Origin: Cantharellus purpuraceus
Lineage: Eukaryota > Basidiomycota > Agaricomycetes > Cantharellales > Hydnaceae
Assembly (NCBI GenBank): GCA_025174535.1
Contig: JALBUN010000003.1
Location: 1,014,501-1,078,500 of the forward strand
Reading direction: 5' to 3'
Length of the DNA: 64,000 nt
A program made the position numbers and the translations under genes. The notes beneath the pieces were generated by a model. That model did no database searches. It was not told where the DNA came from and saw only the letters and a program-made list of their open reading frames with translations. This document shows, piece after piece, positions 58,433-64,000 of the stretch. Every line of letters starts with the position of its first letter. The first letter of the stretch is position 1.

Positions 58433-58563
58433 TTGTATTTACAGGAGCTGACTAATACTACTGGAAACTTCTACCTATTAATAGATGGAAACTACTGGAA
58501 GCTAGTGGAATATGTGAGAAGGGGGTGGAAGTTTCCTAGCCAATGAGCTGCTTGGATTTGCTC

Positions 58564-58901
58564 TGACTCATGGCATGAGTCATGGATGGAGTCATAGTGT
58601 GACTCAGAGCAGGAGTCATAGTATGAGTAATCACAGGAGTCATGGTATGAGTCATGGAAGGAGTCATAGCATGAGTCATGGCAGGAGTCATTGCATGAGT
58701 CACCATTACTCAAATAACTCGGTCAATACTTCGTTTCCCAGGCTGATTAGCACAGCTATGGGTAGGCATGGCTTCTATTGAACTCTCCACTGAAAATGGA
58801 GTCAGGAGGTGCAGTGGTTGCGAAGATATTGAGGATTTACTGGCAGTGGTGACCAGATTGAGTCGGAGATTGAAATGAGTCATGTGATCGAAAATGAGTC
58901 A
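58564..58901 (-). promoter_or_regulatory. cluster of eight TGASTCA sites
   Basis: Perfect TGAGTCA or TGACTCA at 58564, 58576, 58600, 58648, 58672, 58696, 58876 and 58895. They lie 130-480 bp upstream of the LTR TATA box. TGASTCA is the core bound by Gcn4/Cpc-1 and other bZIP factors. Most sites sit in an imperfect repeat GGAGTCATGGYATGAGTCAT (58570-58702). Confidence 0.7.
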
Positions 58902-59186
58902 GTTGTCCGGGTGACTCCGGCTGACTTTGAGGCTGCTGACATCTGCGAAGGTTTGTGGGTCCATGTGGGTCCCAAACTTCGCCCAGCAGAACAATAAGTT
59001 TGTAGACTCATTTCTGCATGGAGGATTCCCGAAAAAATATGAAAAAATAGAGAATATTTGAATGGCCCTGAATCAAGAGAAAGCAGCAGATATATGCTGA
59101 TATTTTAAGGCCATCAAGCGAAATTGTACAGTTTCAGGACTTTAAACAAGATCTTTTTAAGGGAAAACCAGTTCCCATACAAGTTC

Positions 59187-60540
59187 ACCGATGTGTTCAG
59201 CAAGTCTAAAGCCAACTCCCTAGCGGAACACCGACCATATGATCTCAAGATTGAGTTGGATGACAACTCCATCCCTCCGCTTGGCCCTATCTACTCACTA
59301 TCCCAAAAAGAGCTACTGGCTCTCCAAACATTCATAGATGAGAACTTGGCCACAGGCTTCATCTGCCCATCCTTATCCCCCATGGAGCTCCGGTCCTATT
59401 TGTCCACAAAAAGGATGAATCACTCCATCTATGTGTCAACTTCTGTGGACTTAACAAGATCACCAAGAAAGACCAATACCCAATACCCCACACTGCAGAC
59501 CTACTCAAGAGCCCACAAAAGGCTAAGATCTATTCCAAAATAGATCTCCAACATGCCTACCATCTAGTCTGCATCCAAGAAGGTGATGAGTGGAAAACAA
59601 CTTTCCACACTTGATATGGATCTTTTGAATGGTGTGTCATGCCCTTCAGACTAACCAATGCTCTGGCCACCTTCCAGCGGTTCATGAACAATACCTTTGC
59701 TGACCTCCTTGATGTTACCATCCTCATTTACTTAGACGACATTTTGACACACTCGGATAATGAAGATGAACATTGGACACACATCCAAGAAGTACTCCAA
59801 TATCTCCAAAAACATGGCCTCTTCGCCTGTGCTGACAAATGCAAATTCCACTCCAACTCAGTTGAGTATCTAGGCTATATCCTCTCCCCGGCAGGACTGA
59901 CAATGTCTGATGACAAAATCAAAGCCATACAGGAATGGCCAGAACCACGGAAAGTCAAAGACATACAGTCCTTCCTGGGGTTCGCCAACTTCTACCACTG
60001 CTTCATTTACAGCTACTCTGATATTACTGTCCTGCTCACCCAACTTACTAGGAAGGGTATCCAATGGAATTTCATTGACAAATGTAGACAGAGCTTTGAG
60101 ACCTTGAAAAAGGCCTTTACTTCTGCTCCAATACTGACTCATTGGTTCCAGACATTCCTATCCTATTAGAGACCGATGCCTCCAACTATGCACTCGCTGT
60201 GATCCTGTCCATCATCTGGAGAGATGATGGACAAGTCCACCCGATTGCTTTTCACTCGTGTACATTTATGCCCCCTGAACTGAACTATGACATCCATGAC
60301 AAAGAGCTCCTTGCCATATATGAAGCCTTCCAGATATGGAGACACTACCTCAAAGGCCCCTCCGATCCGGTGGACGTCATAACAGACCACAAGAACTTGG
60401 AATACTTCTCTACAACAAAACTACTCACCCAGAGACAAGTCCGATGGTCTGAATACCTGTCTCAGTTCAATCTTGTTATCTGTTTCCGTCCTGGTTGACT
60501 TGGAGCAAAGCCCAATGCTTTAACTAGATGCTGGGACATC
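59187..60540 (+). pseudogene. element B reverse transcriptase and RNase H
   Basis: [33 protein letters not shown], a frameshift near 59380, then the pieces [27 protein letters not shown], a TGA at Arg of the RYGSFEW motif, WCVMPFRLTNALATFQRFMN and catalytic YLDD (ILIYLDDILTHS, about 59725). RNase H: ETDASNYALAVIL, NYDIHDKELLAIYEAFQ, VITDHKNLEYF. A TGA near 60496 follows CFRPG. Confidence 0.87.
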
Positions 60541-61491
60541 TACCCTAAAGAGGGGAGTAGCGACTATGCCACTGTAAACCCACACAACTTTTGTCCTGTG
60601 TTCACTAACGAGCAGCTGGCATCATCCCTATGGGCATCCACCCTCATGACTCCCACCCTCTGAGCTGTCACCATTATGGATATCAACCAACTCCATTCCA
60701 ACATCCACTCATCACTCCAATCCAATCCCATTGCAGTTAAACACTTGGATGACCCTTCCGATCTGAAATGGTCACTTGATCCCAAAGGACACCTCCAACA
60801 CAACAACTGGATATATGTCCCCGACACCAATGGACTCTAACTCTGAGTTTTACAGTATTATCATGATCACCCGATCTCTGGCCATTTTGGGCAAAATTGC
60901 ACACAAGGGTTAATCTGACAGGACTACATATGGCCAAAAATGCGAGAGTACATTCAACACTACTGTAACTCTTGTACCACATGTGCTCAAAATTGCAAAG
61001 GCACAAATCCTATGGAATGCTTAAGCAACTTCTGGTCCTGGAGCAACAATGGAACTCCATCTCCATGGATTTCATAGAGAAACTCCCCCCACTGCTCAGA
61101 TACAACACCATACTTGTGATTGTTGACAGGTTCACTAAACAGTCACTATTCATTCTGACGCATGACACCATCACCTCTGCCTCACTAGCTAAGTTGTTTG
61201 TTCTCCACATATTCTCTAAACATGGAGTCCCATTGCATGTCACATCCAATCAGGGCTTGGAGTTCGTGTCCTCCTTCTTCTGCACATTAGGAAAGGCTCT
61301 CAACGTGAAGCTTCATTTCACCTCCAGATACCATCCTGAAGGAGACGGACAAATGGAACAAATGAATCAGTCCCTGGAACAATATCTCTGAGTCTATTGT
61401 AACTATCAACAAGACAGCTGGGCTGACCTACTTCCAACCACAGAGTTTGCCTACAACAACACCCCACATGTGACTACTGGTGTCTCTCCAT
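60541..61491 (+). pseudogene. element B integrase, N-terminal and core
   Basis: HHCC domain HDHPISGHFGQN ... CNSCTTCAQ (60850-60990); core: SMDFIEKLPP, then VTSNQGLEFVSSFF where the family has a catalytic Asp but this copy reads Asn, then HPEGDGQMEQMNQSLE with the catalytic Glu. Several TGA codons. The core is split at SP/FF by the small element at 61492. Confidence 0.85.
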
Positions 61492-62058
61492 TGACGCTTG
61501 TTCAGAAATACAACAAATACGTATGTACAACCTATTTTCCTCAAATTTTATACAATACACTTCAATTCAAACTTATTTTCATATTTCAACATGATTCTCA
61601 AATTTTACACAATATACTAGATTAAAACATATTTTGATATTTTGGCATAATTCTCAAAAATAATTGTTTTTTCCCCATTTAGTGGTGGCAACTCCCTTGA
61701 GGGAACATCCAAATATCATTGATTCTTTCTTATACAATACTTGTAACATAATTTGAACTATCTTTAATCCCCACCTGGTATTTGTATATCTAAATACCCT
61801 ATATAATACCAATTATATTAATACAGACATTCCTATTATATCCATGTAAATGATTATGTTCATCTCAACCAAATATCTCATCTTTTAAAGTTTATTAAAA
61901 TATAGAATATATGTTTATATTTATGAAAATTTCACACATCCGAAATCTTTTAAGATATCCAAATTGTAACTCCCTGGCTTTATGTATCATTGAAATCCTG
62001 ATGTATATCTCCTATACATCAGAATATTGTATACTGACATGATTCCGAACAAGCGTCA
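61492..62058. mobile_element. AT-rich small element with terminal inverted repeats
   Basis: 567 bp. The ends are inverted copies of TGACGCTTGTTC (extending imperfectly to about 16 bp). Removing it rejoins the GVSP and FFDNKGYH segments of integrase. It is very AT-rich, unlike its host, has no ORF, and holds two tandem copies of a 57-bp unit starting CTCAAATTTTA (about 61535 and 61592). Target duplication is at most 1-2 bp. Fits a non-autonomous DNA transposon (MITE); superfamily unknown. Confidence 0.78.
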
Positions 62059-62703
62059 TTCTTTGATAATAAAGGCTACCATCTGAACATCTCTGTCCAC
62101 CCTGAGAAGGAACTCGCCTCCACCAAAGCCCACCAATTCGTAACTGACCTCAACCAACTACACCAACATCTCTGAGAAACCATCTCTGAGGCCCAGAAAC
62201 AATACCAAGTCTCTGCGGACTGACACTGCATCCCAGCTCTGGACCTGCAAATCAGAGACAAAGTATTCATCAAGGCCAAACACTTCTGGACCACCCGTTT
62301 ATCAAAGAAACTCTCTGAGAAATACTTAGGTCCTTATGAGGTCATTGCTCATGCAGGCAGCAAGTCCTTCACCCTCCACCTCCCTGACCACTTCTGAGCA
62401 GTTCACCTGGTCTTCCATATATCAATGCTCGAACCTGCCACTACAAATGAGATCCCCAGTTGCACGCAACCTCCACCTCCTCCGATCATCATCGAAGGAT
62501 ATAATGAATATGAGATATCTGAGATCCTGGACTTGAAGATTGATCATCAGTACAAGTGCAAGCTCCAGTACCTTGTCAAATGGACTGGATATGAAGGCAC
62601 CAATGAAGAGTCCTCATGGATCTCTGCATCTGAACTCAATCATGCATCTGAATCTGTCTCTGATTTCACTCTGCTTATCCAGACAAACCTGGCCCTCTTA
62701 TGA
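62059..62703 (+). pseudogene. element B integrase C-terminus and chromodomain
   Basis: Continues the integrase: FFDNKGYHLNI, KAKHFWTTRLSKKLSEKYLGPYEVI (GPY/F module), HLVFHISMLEP, then a chromodomain YEISEILDLKIDHQYKCKLQYLVKWTGYEGTNEESSWI in pieces at about 62508-62640. Three TGA codons replace Arg. The chromodomain itself is uninterrupted and has the aromatic/acidic pattern of chromoviral readers. Confidence 0.88.
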
Positions 62704-62979
62704 ATCTTTAAGTTCCATTACTGACACTAATTCTATTATTTCATATCATCATTTCATTACAAAGTCACAAAGGAAATTACAAGTCTACCCAACTGAAAGA
62801 ATCTCACTCCACCCCATTTTTTCTCCACTCCAAAATATTACAATCATTTCATTTTCATTTTTTTAGCTATACATTGCGCTTCCTTTTTCCCTTCCCCTTG
62901 TGTACCTCAGGCTCTGTCTCTGACTCATCATCACTCTCCACATCCAACACCCAATCTTTCTCATCCCCCATGTCCGAAG
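62704..62979. other. gap between convergent pol and antisense ORF
   Basis: About 276 bp of T/C-rich sequence with no convincing ORF; it would hold the 3' ends of the two convergent transcripts. Confidence 0.45.
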
Positions 62980-64000
62980 GGGCCATGAGTTCCACAGTCA
63001 ACACAACTCAGCAGTCTGCCAACCCTCCAGAACCTCCTTCCATTTCATCATCTTCACTAACTCCACTAACAACCCCTCCATCCACCGGAGGTGCTCCGAC
63101 TGCAGGTTAACCAGCCAGATAAGCTGGCCCACGGTACTGTTAGGCATGGAGACATGCCCCATATATGTGCTGGTTGTTGCTCCTTCTGATCTGACACTGC
63201 TACCTCCAGCTGCCACAGCACCCATCTCCGTCCACCACCTTTTGGTCAGATGACCTTCCAATTCTTTCTCCACACCTCCTTGTACCACTAGCGGGGCTTG
63301 AACTTGCCATCAATCCTACACCCTCCTTTCTGACCCCAACAATGATTGCAGGACCGAAGGTGACAGGTTGGACCAGTGGGCCATATACACTCCACACCTA
63401 TGTCATGACACAAGTTGCAAATTATGCCGGGCCTGCCGAATGGCTCTGTCGGAGCCAGAGCCTTGGGTGGTCCACTCCTTCTTGACATGGCCTCCAAGTG
63501 CTCCCTCTCCTCCTCCTTGTCCTGCTGTTCCACCACCGCCTTCTCCATCTCACGCTTGCGAAGCTGGACTGCTGACCTAGCAACACACAGCTCCTTCTTA
63601 CGAGTTGCCAATACGTGATTCTCTGCCTTGCACCATATGATCCTCTGATCCACCTCCCACTTCTCCATATCAGCACTCGGGTGCACCTTCAATGAAAAGA
63701 CCATGACCTCAAGGTTCTTCTTGGTGGTAGCAGCATATAGCTCTGCCCTTTTGCGAGCTTCAACTGCAGCTACCCAAGCCATCTCCTTGTAACAATTTGA
63801 GGACGGATCAGGCTCCATATCCATCCCAACATCTGCACCTGCCTCAGGCTCTGCATTTGCATCGAGCTCCATGTTGGCATCAGGATCCACCTCCACTTCT
63901 GCCCTCTCCACCTCTGCCACGTCATCCTCTTCAGCCACACCCACCGCAAATAATGGCTATGGTCACAGATGCAATGACAAGTCTACTGGAGGAACAGTTG
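62980..64000 (-). pseudogene. element B antisense ORF with Zn2Cys6-type cysteine array (copy 2, partial)
   Basis: Convergent to pol and extending past the window end. Main frame 63288-63944: acidic VEVDPDANMELDAN, helical AAVEARKRAELYAATTKKNL, KREMEKAVVEQQDKEEEREHLE, then the array CNLC-X6-C-X12-C-X2-C-X6-C (ICNLCHDIGVEC ... SCNHCWGQKGGC), which is the spacing of fungal Zn2Cys6 clusters. The frame then shifts, and 62998-63288 continues with HLRWMEGLLVELVKMMKWKEVLE. An N-terminal coiled coil is seen in copy 1. Nucleic-acid or protein binding is a reasonable inference; role in the element unknown. Confidence 0.6.

Larger units (their letters stand above)
57728..59181 (-). mobile_element. solo LTR, family A
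   Basis: 1454 bp, inverted copy of the element A LTR, flanked by AGTTC on both sides. Removing it and one AGTTC joins VPKEFHEF to [10 protein letters not shown] in frame. It differs from the 3' LTR of element A by a TGASTCA-rich minisatellite. Confidence 0.9.
54700..64000 (+). mobile_element. element B copy 2: Ty3/gypsy chromovirus, runs off the window
   Basis: 5' LTR (54700-55224), gag, protease, RT, RNase H, integrase and a chromodomain on the + strand, then an ORF on the opposite strand that extends past 64000. It is interrupted by LTR F, LTR A and a small terminal-inverted-repeat element. Many in-frame TGA codons occur at positions where the family has Arg. The 3' LTR is outside the window. 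Confidence 0.88.

Noticed and set aside
61521..62052. GTATGT...TACTGAC...AAG as a long intron in integrase
   Set aside because: Retrotransposon pol has no intron here; the terminal inverted repeats and exact motif rejoining fit a mobile insertion better.

Overview
The window is nuclear DNA of a filamentous fungus, almost certainly a mushroom-forming basidiomycete (Agaricomycetes). Reasons: host genes are split by many 50-90 nt GT-AG introns; several proteins belong to basidiomycete-expanded families (DUF7729, DUF6534, a two-finger C2H2 regulator); and the right half is packed with Ty3/gypsy chromoviruses. Nothing in the sequence fixes the genus.

Left half (about 1-36.7 kb) is ordinary, gene-poor host DNA. 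Supported genes are a DUF7729 membrane or wall protein (2067-3320, -), a DUF1769 protein (7703-8939, +, five exons), a class I cAMP phosphodiesterase (11491-14221, +, five exons), a 16-exon major facilitator with a very long central loop (15463-19071, -), a CFA20-domain protein (20929-21773, +), a second major facilitator (21971-23931, -, eight exons), a C2H2 zinc-finger regulator (25294-28104, -, three exons) and a decayed DUF6534 membrane protein (33878-34850, -). I assembled the exon models by hand from splice signals. In five of them (DUF1769, PDE, both MFS genes, C2H2) the exon lengths sum to a multiple of three with a terminal stop. 28.8-33.8 kb holds only diverged local duplications.

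Right half (36.7-64 kb) is a nest of LTR retrotransposons. Element B is a chromovirus with about 0.5 kb LTRs (TGTTATGAC...GTAACA). It is present as a gutted copy (39.2-54.7 kb) and a more complete copy (54.7 kb to beyond the window end). Element A is a second chromovirus (40.9-52.8 kb) lying inside the gutted B copy; it has lost its 5' LTR. Both elements were then used as targets. Two solo LTRs of a third family (G) sit in opposite orientations inside the gag-pol of A. Solo LTRs of families A, D, E and F and one small terminal-inverted-repeat element interrupt B. For seven of the LTR insertions I could read exact 4-5 bp target duplications, and in several cases the host element's reading frame resumes across the insertion.

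Notable biology: element B carries, downstream of pol and on the opposite strand, an ORF with charged coiled-coil repeats and a cysteine array in the fungal Zn2Cys6 spacing; element A carries an unrecognised ORF after integrase; the family G LTR itself contains a 144-codon ORF; and the solo A-type LTR at 57.7-59.2 kb carries eight TGASTCA (Gcn4/AP-1-type) sites upstream of its TATA box. Element B is decaying largely by CGA-to-TGA changes, the mark of cytosine deamination at CpG.
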